From Peromyscus leucopus (lineage: Eukaryota; Chordata; Mammalia; Rodentia; Cricetidae), in contig NC_051063.1 in the NCBI RefSeq assembly GCF_004664715.2, forward strand, positions 68,027,018 through 68,091,017: a stretch of DNA of 64,000 bases, in the 5' to 3' direction. Position 1 is the first letter of the stretch; every line of letters begins with the position of its first letter. Below are positions 11,673 to 23,029 of this stretch, piece by piece. A program made the translations under genes and the position numbers. Under the pieces are notes generated by a model. That model had not been told where the DNA came from and ran no database searches. It was given only the letters and a program-made list of their open reading frames with translations.

Positions 11673-11864
11673 CGTATTTTTGATTTTTTTTTTTTTTTTT
11701 TTTGGTTTTTCGAGACAGGGTTTCTCTGTGTAGCTTTGCGCCTTTCCTGGAGCACACTTGGTAGCCCAGGCTGGCCTCGAACTCACAGAGATCCGCCTGG
11801 CTCTGCCTCCCGAGTGCTGGGATTAAAGGCGTGCGCCACCACCGCCCGGCTCGTATTTTTGATT
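11673..11864 (-). mobile_element. B1 SINE, nearly intact, with target-site duplication
   Basis: Antisense B1: T tract from about 11686, then 'gagacagggtttctctgtgt' through 'ggcgtgcgccaccaccgccc', body ending about 11851. Perfect 13-bp flanking duplications CGTATTTTTGATT lie at 11673-11685 and 11852-11864. The low divergence and intact duplication mean a recent L1-mediated insertion. The segment 'gtagctttgcgcctttcctg' is the version I associate with cricetid rodents. Confidence 0.96.
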
Positions 11865-12975
11865 CTTGCTTGGTTAAATCCATACAATGGGGCATCCTGA
11901 TACAGAAAACCAGTGGTATTTTTCTAGGAGAAAGATAATTGGATAAGAGGCTATGACATAATGACACTGCACTGAGGACACATGTAGCCCTTATTCCATA
12001 GCTGCTGCAAGGTCTTGAAGATGTCTCTGCTGACTGTGACATTGCATTGGCTGATGTCAAGAGGATGACTGAAGAAGCACACACATTAAAGTTGGTGACT
12101 TGAAGTTGTGTTGTGTCAAAGTCATTTCATTTTGACTCTTTATTGATAGACTGTGTCCTTTACAGTCCAAGAGATTAAGAAAACTGGAGAGCTTGGAAAG
12201 CAAAGATACATGCCAATTAATACCTGCATATTTGAAATGTGGAATTTCTCAAAGACAGTGACCCACGTGCTTCATAAAACTTATTGGGTCCAGGAATATC
12301 CAAATTGGCATCTATAAAGGAAAAATTCCTGTTTTGAGTGTTACCCCATCCCAAGCAACATGCAATTATTGTCATTTTAATTTGGAGTTTGGACATAAGT
12401 CTGTGAAGTGATTTATATAGATGAAGTTTGCCACTGAATAATAAATAAATGAGTTGCCAATAACTCTGAAATGGTGTAACAGCACCTCCTTTCTATTGTC
12501 AATCATCTTTAGCACAAACTTCTGTGGTTAGAGTGCCGTAATGAGTGCCTGCTGACTGCGTGGAGACCTTGAAGTTCTTACAGCAAAATCTTAAATGAGA
12601 AGATGCCCACTTCGGTTGTTCGGTTGAAGGGTTCCGAGCTGAGAACACTTACATACACACACCCACCTACACCACTCCAAGACCCCCAAACAAGAACAAA
12701 GCAAGCCATAATATACAAGAATGACCAACATATTAAAGGTGTGCTTTTTAAAAAGTCTCATTTTATACATATACATATATACAATTTTAAAGAAATTTAT
12801 CCCCGTCTGTGCCTTGTAGTCCTTATTCAAATTGGGAGCCTAATTAATTACAGTGTCTGTTTGAAGACTTTCCAGTTAAATTTTAATACACACACACTAC
12901 AGCTGAAGTCCTTCATTCCCACTCACTCTCCCCCATAGTCTTATTCTTATGGCTTTAAGAAAAGCAGACATTCCC
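11865..12975. other. Single-copy noncoding DNA
   Basis: No gene seen. Fairly AT-rich, with CA-rich patches near 12650 and 12888. Confidence 0.5.
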
Positions 12976-12979
12976 AATA

Positions 12980-13375
12980 TCCCATCGACACTATCTGTCC
13001 CACTACAAGGCTGTAGTTCTTTTCCTAATTAGGGGCCTGAAAATTATTTACTCTGGGTTTAAATTAAAGAAACAGACAAGCAATCTGGTGCGAAAAGCAG
13101 AGTTCCAAATTCTGAGGAAAAATGAGTGTGTATTTAATTTCTCTTTAGGCGCAGAGCTACTCAGCCCTGTGTAATGGAAGGTTGAGGCAGAGTGGTCCCC
13201 CTCCACCTTGCCGCGGTGTAATGCAATTTAGCTTCATTAAATTACTGGAGGGCCAGTTACTTAAGCAGAATATTGATTTTCAGTCTGGTCCGTGTTTAAC
13301 ATAATTCTGCGTAGGCAACAGCTAATTCTGCATTTGAATCTAACACCCTAATGGAATTACAAGATGCTGCTTGAC
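12980..13375. promoter_or_regulatory. Likely conserved noncoding element
   Basis: Repeat-free AT-rich DNA with many homeodomain-type words: CCTAATTAGG, TTTAAATTAAAG, TTCATTAAATTACTGG, CAGCTAATTC, TAATGGAATTAC. Scattered CpGs are kept (TGCGAA, GGCGCA, GCCGCGG, TCCGTG, TGCGTAGG). It is one of the most enhancer-like blocks in the window. Conservation is inferred. Confidence 0.5.
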
Positions 13376-13810
13376 CACAGGAGGCCATGCGGCTGTCCTC
13401 TGCACACCTCGTGACCGCCTTTCTTACACTTTAACCCCTCTCTGAGAAGTGAGTCTCTGCTTCCAGGGACACATGTTATAACTGCTGTCCCCTTACTTGG
13501 GAGATAGATGGTTTGGGGGCAAGAAAGCATTGTCTGTGGGGTCCTATTTTTGAAACAACTTAGACATGATAACCTTAATAAATACTTGTGGGCAAGACCC
13601 ACAAGTTTCACTGTGCTTATGAGAAGTAAAAATGAGGCTTATCTTCAAGTTCAGTCTTCCTTCACACAGCTCTGATGCCTTCATAATTTGGTTTAAAAAT
13701 CTTAGGTGAAAAACAAAATGAACCAAACATTGCTTTGCAATAGCAGACAATGTCTCTTGTTGGCTTTGAGCACAGAGATTTCTTTTGAGGATGTAAATAT
13801 TTTTATAAGG
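13376..13810. other. Single-copy noncoding DNA
   Basis: Nothing recognised. Confidence 0.5.
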
Positions 13811-13945
13811 CTGGGTGGCCCATGCTTGCAAACTGCAATCCCAGCCTCTGAGAGGCAGAACAGAGGATTAGGATTTCAAGGTCATCTTTGGCTACCTTGC
13901 AAACTTGAGGCCAACTTGGGTTATATAAGACCCTGTCTTGGTAGT
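13811..13945 (+). mobile_element. Old B1/B4-type SINE
   Basis: Sense-strand B1 features: 'gctgggtggcccatgcttgc', 'caatcccagcctctgagagg', 'tcaaggtcatctttggctac', 'gaccctgtcttgg'. Divergence is high and the ID half is missing or unrecognisable, so it is a B4 body or a proto-B1 copy. Confidence 0.75.
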
Positions 13946-14008
13946 AGAAACAGTGGAAGTTAGGATTTACTTTACTTCTGGCAGATCGTAATTGTAAAGA
14001 GATAAGTA

Positions 14009-14075
14009 TTTTTTTTTAATTTACAAAAAAAAATGAGTGGGTTTTTTTTTTCTTTTTTTTTTCTTTTTTATTAAC
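14009..14075. repeat. A/T homopolymer cluster
   Basis: T10 (14009-14018), an A run (14024-14033) and three T runs (14042-14070) lie within 67 bp. The A and T runs could pair with each other. Confidence 0.85.
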
Positions 14076-14079
14076 TTAG

Positions 14080-16299
14080 AAGGAGCTTTTTGATTTGAGC
14101 TTCATCTGAATGCAGAATCCTTATATGTGATCTAGAAGGACAACTAGAAGTCAGAAGGAGAGAGACAAGGGACTGTGGCTAGGTAACATGCATCCATATC
14201 AGAAGCCACTGTCATGGCTCTCATTTCAACGGAGAAACAATCCTTGGGTCAGAGTCTGGCAGCAAATTCACTGCTTCATTCCTGAACGGCCTGCTTTGCC
14301 CGAGAGAGGTCTACACCTCGTATTCATCTTTGGAAGGCCCCACAGTTCTACCATTCACTCAGAACTTACCTCAGGCCCAGGAGCTAAGGAGCCTCTTTAG
14401 CTGATTGTGTGTAGGGACATCCATATCCCCTGAGTCTCTGAGGGGACCCAAGCCAGGCTTATATCTAAACAAATGGAGGAGGAAACTTAGGAGAGTGAGG
14501 TTATTGCTTAGAATGACCATCTGACCCAACCATCTGCTTCCAATCAAGAGTCACCCAGCATCCTTTCTTTTAGATCTTACTGAGTCCCAACAGCCTTGGG
14601 GGTCTTCTGTGAGTAGCTGAAGTTTGCCCACTGCCTCTAATGCCTTAGATGTCCACACTGCTCTTCTCTATGTGAGTGTAACTTGAGTGCTTTGTAGCAC
14701 AGCAGAATGCAGACAGCCCTGTGGAGCAAAGCCATAGAACCATAGTATATTTCTACAGCTCTGCAAAGAAAAAGTCCAGAGGAGAATTACCCTCACCCCC
14801 TCCAGGGAGGGTCACGGGGAGAGGTTGCCAGGACAACATGCACAGTTTCACCCTAAATGTGTGATATTTTGATCACTGTAGTCTTTTTCTTTCAGGCTTG
14901 CAGTTGAGCTGGAGAAAACATTTGAATAAATACATAAAATTTTGCTACTCATTTATAGCATTTTCCTGTATCAACTCCCCATTTCCCAACTATAAAATGT
15001 CTTTTTAGAACATGTGTACTTTATGAAAGGACAAAACAGGTAAACATCTTTAAGTGACTAATTAAAGACATTTTAGCTAGGCTGGAGCAGTCTCATCAGA
15101 AGGCTTGCCACTTCTTCCCAGCTATTTCATTCATAAATATTTAATAATCAGGTGGGCTCCCCTCACATTCTCTCCTGTATGTTCTTGGTCCACTCTCAGT
15201 TTTATTCATTTGCCTAATTGATGTAGAAAACAGCATGTGGTATAAGTATGAATTTCTGTGTATTTGCAATGGAAAAAATGGACCTTAGACAAGTTATAGT
15301 ATAAATTTTATGAGCAGGGTAACATCAAGAGAATTTTAGCTGATAATTTGGAAATTGTTATAATATTCTATATTAGGAACTGGTAACCATTCTTCATGTT
15401 TAAATTAAATCACATTGAAGGGTAGAGCATATGCAAGATTGTAGATTGTTTAAATTTTGACAACAAATATCAAAATAGTGATTTTTTTTCATTTTTATTT
15501 TTCATTTTTATTATCCTTCCACTGAAACCATTTGAAGTGAGATAGCATGAAGGCAAGGGAGCTTCATTATATGCTTATCCACACACTCCATGAGGCAAGT
15601 ACTGGCCAGCACAGGCTGCGGGTGGTGGGCATTTCTTAGACCTCATCTAACACGTTGACAGAGGGAGGGGATTTTGGAAATGAACCATTTACAAATATCC
15701 TGGACCCTCGTTGTTTGGGGCCCTGGAAGGGATTCAAGGATGTAGGATGAGTTTCAGCAGTTGCCTCAGCTGAGACCATAGTTTAGGAGGCTCCCTCTGG
15801 TTCTCTGTGGACAGCAAAGCTTTGACTGAGGGATGAAGGGATGATGGCAATTGCCATCCAGAGATGAAACTCTAAACTCCAGCCTCTGATGTAAAACCAG
15901 GACCCCTGGCCCATCAAAATGCAACCACATTCCCATGGGTGGAGGGCTGCATCTAGGCAAGCCTTCTTTCTGGACACAGCGAACTGCTCTTGACAAGTTG
16001 CTAACACAAAGGGTCATTGGAGGCAGCTGGGACACACTGTCTTTGCATTCTGCTGTGAATCTCTGCTGGCCAGTTAACAAACTCTACTTTCTCCCCAAGT
16101 CAAGTTCTCTTCCAAAGGTACCTCTTTTTGTCCTGTCAAGGGCTGAAAGATGGCAAGCACACAGACAGGGAGAGCCCAGGCCCTCTGTGTCCTTGCGGGA
16201 CAGCTCCACCCTGGTGTGTGAGAGACTTCCCTGTTGTAAACAAGATACACTCTGCGTGTGCTTACCACACAGGCACACCTCTCCTCACATGGTCAGAGG
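14080..16299. other. Single-copy noncoding DNA
   Basis: No gene or repeat recognised. 14880-15540 is AT-rich with no CpG-rich core. Open frames at 15766-16489 on both strands have no domain. Confidence 0.5.
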
Positions 16300-16510
16300 G
16301 GTCACCGCCACAGGGCAGTTCAGCGGGTCATCTGTGCTCTCACGCTTCCTTCTTCCGCCATGTTTGTTCCGTTCTGGACCTTCCTCCTTCTGCTCCCATA
16401 AGGCTCCCAATCTTCTGGATAGCCTTGCCTGCATCAGGACTGGTCTTCTTTCCTTCAGGTGCTGTCTCAAAAGCCAGTCAACTCTATAGACCCCATCTTA
16501 GACACATGTA
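16300..16510 (-). mobile_element. LTR-like interspersed repeat fragment, copy A
   Basis: The part at about 16331-16508 is the reverse complement of 18549-18727, including shared words 'ctcaaaagccag', 'ctccttcaggtg' versus 'tccttcaggtgctgtctc', and 'ccatcttag'. I judge identity by eye at about three quarters. The chance peptide 'SKASQLYR' appears in frames of both copies for this reason. Probably a rodent LTR-like (MaLR-type) repeat; exact name not certain. Confidence 0.65.
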
Positions 16511-17867
16511 GGGAATTGCTTTGTTAATCTCTGAGGTATTTCTAGACCACTATTATTAGTCCTCACAGTTTTTTTCTCAATAAAAGAGACTTCCTAAATG
16601 CTTTAAAAAATATTACCAGTATAAAAATGACTAAAAACGAATATTCAAGTCAGTTTTTTTTTTTAAGATAATGAATTCATGGAATGTGAAGTTGAGGCCT
16701 TTTTTTTTTCAGGAGGAAAAAAAATGATAGATACAGAAAATAAAGCAATAGGCAAGAGTGATACCAAATTAACCCAATTTGTAATTAATAAGTTGCAGCA
16801 AAAAGCAGGGAGATACAGAAGGAAAGAAAGCAAAGGGATAATGAAAGTGAATTCTCTCAGGATACATCTAAAGTTTGAAAACAGATAGACTGCAATGATT
16901 TCAGACTATCTAAAAGCCATCATTTCAGAATCAGAACCAGAAGCCCTGTGAGTAGAGAGGGAGGTTGCCCGCAGAGGAAGAGCAGCGAGATCAGCCAGTT
17001 ACAGACTCGGCAACAGCCCCAGTGTTTTCCAGAAGTCCACCGAACAATGCTTTCACGGTTCTGCAGCTCTAACTCACCCTTCAGTTCTATTCCCAAACTG
17101 TCACTCTGCGTGAAGACAGAAGACACCTTTGAAGTATGTGAAGAAATAGAAAGCTCAGAACCTCAGCAGAATTTTAGGGAGTTATTTAGTTATGTAACAA
17201 GGACATAATCTAAGAAAAAGGTGAATTCCTGCAGCCCGAAGCCTTCCTATTAAATGCATCACAGTGGGATCCAAACGTGACAGCTAGAGAAGGTTTCCAG
17301 AGAGCAAGTAGCACATTAGAATAGTTGGGCAGAGGGGTTTGGGGAGGTGGTCATCTGGAAAAGGAAAATTTCTGGCTGAGGTGAGCTAAGAAAGAACTTG
17401 GAAAAAGGAAAGAATGCTTGCAAAGTAAGAGAAATCAACTTTAACTCAGTGTCAGGAACATTTTCTAGAGCTACTCAGAACCAATTGGTCACTGAGAAAA
17501 GAAATGGAATTATCGTAAAGGCCTGATTGCTCTTGTGAGCGTGCTTCCGGAATCAGAGCAACGGAAATGATGCTCATTCATTCCTTTTTAAGCGTTGGAA
17601 AACACTTTCAGGCAAGATTCAGCAATGACTCACTGAATCTCTACCAAGATATATAAGTTATAACCTTGGTGATACAAAAGAAAAGGACAGCTGAGAAAAT
17701 GGAGAGATGGGGGAAAGGGAAGAAAACGTCTCTGTGAAAATGAAACTAATTGCTTGAGCCTCCAAAAATGAGCAGTTGAGGAACATGACCAAATGAGAAG
17801 AGGCATGGGGGTGGGGGGAACTGAACTAAATCCTTCTCTTTCGTAGCAGTAACTACACACGCAGCTG
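16511..17867. other. Single-copy noncoding DNA
   Basis: No gene identified. It contains short A and T runs (16655-16725). The lysine-rich frame at 16679-16888 and the frame at 16948-17208 match nothing I know. Confidence 0.5.
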
Positions 17868-18222
17868 TCTCTGTTCGCTTTTCTGCTGCTGTTATAAAAC
17901 ATTGACCACTTCACACCACAGAAGGAAGTCGGGGCAGGAAGGAGCTCAAGGCAGGGACCTGGACACAGGAACTGAGGTAGAAGCCATGGAGAAATGCTGC
18001 TCCCTGGCTTGCTCTCCCTGGCTTACTCACATATCTTCCTTATGTAACCCAGGACCCAGGACTGCCTGTTGGGGAATGTCACCACCCACAGTGGGCTGGA
18101 TCGTCCCACATCAATTGGCTATCAAGAAAATGCCCCCAAAGACATGCCCACAGATCCAGTCAATTCCTCAGTTGAGGTGGCTTCTTCTAAGTGACTCTAG
18201 TTTGTGTCAAGTTTACAAAAAG
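17868..18222 (-). mobile_element. LTR-like rodent interspersed repeat
   Basis: 'tgctgctgttataaaacattgacca' type start, then '...gaaggaagtcggggcagg...', '...cccacagtgggctggatcgt...' and '...gactctagtttgtgtcaagt': the layout of an abundant rodent repeat whose 3' end reads (reverse strand) toward 'cagcaacagaaaagtaac'. Related ends occur at 18477-18945 and 31482-31897. The MaLR-type assignment is tentative. Confidence 0.72.
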
Positions 18223-18476
18223 CAGTCTTCACAGCAACATTGAAAGTTAAAATAAAAAACAAAAATAAGTATGTGTACTTATGAAATGTATATGAAATTC
18301 ATTAAAAAAAAACAGAATGATAAACATGGAATGTGGAACTAATGAATGGACACTACCTTTGAGGGAAACTTTCCTTTTGAACCTACTTGGAATATTCAGT
18401 ATTTAGTCACTTTTGCACTGGTAATTTTTGTAAAGCATTTAGAAAGTCTCTTTTTTATTTAAAAAAATTAAAAAGC

Positions 18477-18945
18477 TGTGATGGTTAATAATGGTGGTTA
18501 ACAAACTGGGTTGAGAAATACCTCGGAGATTAACAAAGCTCACTTCTGAATGTTTCTAAGATGGAGTCTGTAGAGCTGGCTGGCTTTTGAGAGAACACCT
18601 GAAGGAGGACAACCCATTCTAATGTGGATGGGGATGTTCAGGAGACTGGGAGCCTGAGTGGAGCAAGAGCAGGAGACGAAGAAAGGTCCAGGATGGAACC
18701 AACATGGCAGAAAAGGTAACATGATAGCACAGCATCCCACCCTCCATCTCTGCCTGATGAGGTGACCAGCCTCCTCCACTGAAAATGCTCAATGCCATGA
18801 TGTCCCACCCCACCACAGGCCCAAAGCAGTGGAACCAATGACCAGAGATTGACACCTCTGAAACTGAGAGTCACATTGAATCTTCCCTCCTCTGGGTTGT
18901 TTCTGTTAAGTTTTCTTGCCATAGCAACAAGATAGCAACGTAAAA
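18477..18945 (+). mobile_element. LTR-like interspersed repeat, copy B
   Basis: Begins TGTGATGGTTAATAATGG and ends in the shared 3' module '...cttgccatagcaacaagata'. Its 18549-18727 part is inverted relative to 16331-16508. About 470 bp. Probably an old LTR of the same superfamily as 17868 and 31482. Confidence 0.68.
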
Positions 18946-19101
18946 TGGATGTGATCATCTCTAAAAGCAAGTGAATCTGGTCCAGATGCCCCATTTCCAT
19001 GGTGTTTCCAACCAGGATTGTGAGGGATTGTTACAGCCTTTCCTTGTTTACTTCCTTTAAAGGAAAAGATATCTCACAATGTGTCCTGAACTAACACTGA
19101 C

Positions 19102-19105
<4 letters not shown>

Positions 19106-19162
<57 letters not shown>
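19106..19162. repeat. (GA)n microsatellite
   Basis: 57 bp of uninterrupted GA followed by a short AAAGGAGG purine extension. Confidence 0.97.
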
Positions 19163-19166
<4 letters not shown>

Positions 19167-20045
19167 GGAATTACACAGCTAAGCCCAGACCAAATAGAAC
19201 CTGTTGTCTCATTCTAGACATCATCCCAGATGACCTGATGACCTCCCAGGTGACCATGACCACCCTGACCATGTGAAGTGAGGGCAGGTGAGCCCATGTG
19301 GTGAGCACACCCAAAATGCATCATGGCTCCAACAAGGAAGTCTCCCAAATGAAGAAACCCCATGTCTTTCCTTGCCTTTTCTCTTTCTTCACCCTACTTT
19401 GTGCTTGTTTTATGGGTGCAAGGATCTTGAATCCCTCTGAGAATATATCCTAATTTACCTTGCTGGAAACATCTATATACCTTCTGTACAAAACACCTAT
19501 GTTGCTTCTTTGAAAGCAACTATCATATTTCAGGGTTTTCTCTGGTCATTGAAAGACACAGAACTATCTTTCAAGCAATTGTAGGTTGTCCAGTCATATT
19601 ACAGACCAACTGTAGAAAAGCTGACTGGAAGCTCACTGTTGCCAGCCCTGCAGATCAGATTTGCTTTGTGTTTCTTGAGTGTGGAGTCAGCTGTTGCCTA
19701 GAAGAATACATGCAGGAATCCTAAGGGCTTATGTAGGATCACTAACCCCTACATACTTGTTCTTTTCTCCAGAATTCTTTTACTCTTTAGGGACACAACC
19801 TCATGTGTTAAGTTCTTGGCTACTAGATCTGCTTTTAAAGGTAGCTGTTTGTCTGAAACCCAGTCCTTCTGCTTTGAGACCAAGGGTCATTCGGGCCTTT
19901 CGTCCCCCATGTTTCCTCTGAGTCTGCTGGACTCTGGTCCCTCTAAAGTCATTTCTTTCTTCGTATGCCTCTAAGCTTTTTGGTCTCGTGTGTTTCTGAC
20001 TAGCATTTCTTCATTCACTTATTGTCTTTCGATTAATTTATTGTC

Positions 20046-20047
<2 letters not shown>
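19163..20047. other. Single-copy noncoding DNA
   Basis: Nothing recognised. Confidence 0.5.
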
Positions 20048-20092
<45 letters not shown>

Positions 20093-20199
20093 AGGTTCGA
20101 AAGCAACTTTTCCAACACTTTGTGGGACCCAGGGATCAAACTCAGGCTGTTAATCTTGTTCTCAAATGTCTTTACCCTCTGAGCCATCTCCTAACCCTC
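20048..20199 (-). mobile_element. (GT)n microsatellite plus B3/B2-type SINE remnant
   Basis: GT run at 20048-20089, then '...gtgggacccagggatcaaactcagg...' and 'taccctctgagccatctcc', the antisense of the tRNA-derived head of B2/B3 SINEs. GT runs next to such tails are common. Confidence 0.8.
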
Positions 20200-20795
20200 A
20201 CCCTTATCTTTAAAAACACCTTTAAACCTCTGATTTTCTCCATTTTATCTTATTTTCAGTGATGAGCATTTGTGGAATATTTAACTTATTCTCAGGAGCA
20301 GGTAGGAGGAGCTGTGTGAGCCCCGTTTTGGCCAGAAGCACCTAATCTTTCTTTTCAATCATCTTGTTATTTAAGCAACACTTGCCTTGTAGGTTTGTAA
20401 TTATGAGAAAAACAAACCCACACTATCCCACCATGAACTGTATGTTGATTTTGGAACAATCTCTCTGGCAAGTCAAACTGTAGTGTTAAAGTACACTAAA
20501 TCCCCCAGTGAGACATGCTAGTGTCTGCTTTGAGCCAAGTGCTGGAGCCTGAGAGACCTAGCTGGGTGTGGTATGCAGGGGTGTCTTAAGGGCAGGGGAG
20601 GGATTGTCTCTTCTTGGTTCTGAATCACCCTGACTCTAGGATTCGGGTTCTCCTGGAACTCTCCAGGACTCAAGGAGTAGCTTTCTTTGGAAAGGATGTT
20701 CATGCAGCAGATGGGTCTGTCTGTACTGTAGGCTCATGGACCTAGTCAGTATCCTGCTCCACTGGCATGTCCTGGGATACAAGGAAACCAGTGAC
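20200..20795. other. Single-copy noncoding DNA
   Basis: Nothing recognised. It ends with AGTGAC (20790-20795), one copy of the next LTR's target duplication. Confidence 0.5.
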
Positions 20796-21147
20796 TGCTG
20801 GGGGATGTCTTTCTGTATGCTGTGAATATGTATTGCTACCATTGGTTCATAAAGAAGTTGCTTTGGCCTATGGCAAGACAGGTTATAGCCAGGCAGGAAC
20901 TCCAAGCACAAATACAGGGAGAAAAAAGGCAGAGTCAGGGAGACGGCAGCCTGCCACCCAAGGAGCAACATGCTAGCAGACCAGTAATGCCACAGCTACA
21001 TGGCAAAACACAGATTAATAGAAATGGGTTCATTTATGATGAAAGAGTTAGCTAGCAAGAAGCCTGAGCCATAGACAAAACAGTTTGTAAATAATATTAA
21101 GCCTCTGACTGGGGTACTGGTGGGTGGGAAAGATTTGTCTGTCTACA
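20796..21147 (+). mobile_element. Second solo LTR, ERV2/ERVK-like
   Basis: Starts TGCTGGGGGATGTC and ends TGTCTGTCTACA (TG...CA). It is flanked by 6-bp duplications AGTGAC (20790-20795) and AGTGGC (21148-21153), which differ at one base. It shares the order of blocks with the 5220 LTR ('...gattaatagaaatgggttca', '...tagcaagaagcctgagcc', '...acagtttgtaaataat'), but differs enough to be another subfamily. The region before the 3' end is shorter than in the 5220 LTR, suggesting a deletion. Solo; no internal region. Confidence 0.85.
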
Positions 21148-21345
21148 AGTGGCCTTCTCCAACTCTGAGTAGCCTCCTCCAGCCCAGAGGAGGGGTCTCG
21201 CTCCTACCTCCTGTGCTTCTATTGAGGTGTTTTCTAGAAGCCTCCTGCATGGGGTTTGCCCTAGGATCTTTTCTTTCCTGGGTGAATCATACAGCTATTA
21301 ATCAAGTCAGCCATGCAGAGCTGTGAGCTATGCACAAACATGAGC

Positions 21346-21510
21346 CACAGGTGGTAATGTCATGGGTGATGTGGCTCTATGGTCACTTTGTGAGTGATCA
21401 GAGTACTGTGGTGGCTTCATGGGTGATGAGGACAGTGAGGTGGGCATCACGAGTGATGATGACAATGAGGATGATATTGTCACTAAAGTGGTATCGTGAG
21501 TGATGAGTCC
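21346..21510. repeat. Degenerate 28-29 bp minisatellite
   Basis: Units anchored on TCATGGGTGATG / TTGTGAGTGATC / TCACGAGTGATG start near 21360, 21388, 21417, 21445 and, after one shortened unit, 21493. Spacing is 28-29 bp; the last steps are irregular. Not a known SINE. Confidence 0.75.
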
Positions 21511-22853
21511 GAATCTTCCCATTCATTCGCAAGATAAATATCCTTGATCAAGAAGACCACTTACCTCCTTTGTCACCTTTACTTCCATAGGGTGGGCTAG
21601 AATGTGAGAAGCTGACTGAGAGAAGAGGAGAGCCTCCCCAAAGTTACTACTGGCGATTAGACCTTTAATGGCAACATGTCTGGCACTACTTTTAGGAGGA
21701 TTTCCTTTCAAGAAGAAAAAAAAAAGTGAGGTGACTGTTAGTAAGTGAGCATGGCTTGAACCATGAACAAACTCCCATGAAATGCCCTGCATGTATCTTC
21801 CCTGAGTTAATCTTGTTGACCTACAAATAGATTGTCCATATATCTGGTATAGCTGCCTACCATACCCACCATCAGGGAGCTGGATTCACCACTGTGACAC
21901 CTGAAGTTGCTCAGCTGATGTCTATATGGCATCCACTGGTCAAGGTCCATTATGTTACCAGCATCTTTGCTCATAAGGACCCTTTCTTGTTCCCTTCCTG
22001 CATTTGCTTCTTGTCACTCTGATTCAAAACTGGCCAGTGTCTATAACTTGGAATGGAATAGAAGGAGAGGAGACCTCTGGGGGTGTCTAAGAGGCTGCAA
22101 GGTAGGTTTAAAGGAATAGACTCTAGGGAGCTCACACACAATGCCTTATATGAGTGGTGTGATGCCACTCATACATGGGTGATGCCACTCTACATGGGTG
22201 ATCCCGCTCCAGTTCCCTGGTTCTAAAACCTGGGGCAGCAAACATGACCATAGAGTCACTGCTCTTGTTAGTTCTGAACATTCTGGGCTGATTGCAGTTG
22301 AGATAGGGGACAGTGTTGACTTTAAAAGATTACCACAGAATGTGTAGGTTTGAGATGAGATGGCCCTGCGTGGGGAAGAGCAGGACCAGAGCCAGAAAGC
22401 CTTTTCTCAGAAGGACAGAGGAGGCATTGGAGAGTGGAAACATTATCAGAATGACTAAGCCAGTATGTGGCTGCTAAAGGCCACTGAAGGTCGACATGAT
22501 GACCCTTGAAACACATCAAGTGTTAGGAAAGCCTCTGATGCAGTCTTACTGCCTTTGCTAAAAAGGAAGATCTTTCGAGGAACAGGTTCCTACAGACCAC
22601 TGTTAAGATCTTTTAATATTGGACCTTAATTCCTTATGGTTGGATAGAGCTGTTTCTAGAAATTCCAATGAAGTAGAATCACTTGAGTGAACATACATGG
22701 ATTGCACTCAGTGTGCCAAGCCCTGTGCCAAACTCTAGGGTGCCAAAGAGAGTAGAAGCAAGCCCCCGGCCTCTGATTTTATTTGATCCAAAAGTCCACC
22801 TGAGTGGCCAGGAGGCTGGGTACAAGCAGCGCTGTAGACCACTTTCCTTTTAG
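21511..22853. other. Single-copy noncoding DNA with a short hairpin and tandem repeat
   Basis: No gene seen. At 22149-22173 TATGAGTGG and CCACTCATA form a perfect 9-bp stem with a 7-nt loop, followed by a 19-20 bp unit GATGCCACTC.TACATGGGT repeated at 22161 and 22181 and partly at 22200. Confidence 0.6.
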
Positions 22854-23029
22854 AAAGCTCCTTTTGAGGCAATGGGGGTGCACACCTTTAATCCCAGCAC
22901 CCGGGAGGCAGAGGAAGGCGGATCTTTGTGAGTTTGAGGCCAGCCTGGTCTACAGAGTGAGATCCAGGAAAAGTACAAAGCTACACAGAGAAACCCTGTC
23001 TTGAACCCCCCCAAAAAAGCTCCTTTTGA
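22854..23029 (+). mobile_element. B1 SINE, full length, with target-site duplication
   Basis: Sense B1: 'acacctttaatcccagcacc', 'gaggcagaggaaggcggatc', 'gaggccagcctggtctacag', 'cacagagaaaccctgtcttg' then C7 and A6. Perfect 14-bp duplications AAAGCTCCTTTTGA lie at 22854-22867 and 23016-23029. The body is 22868-23015. Confidence 0.96.

Noticed and set aside
11617..12084. 155-codon frame on minus
   Set aside because: Most of its middle is the translated sense strand of the B1 SINE at 11673-11864.
15935..16489. 184-codon frame on plus
   Set aside because: Its 3' part lies in the inverted LTR-like repeat; the rest has no domain.
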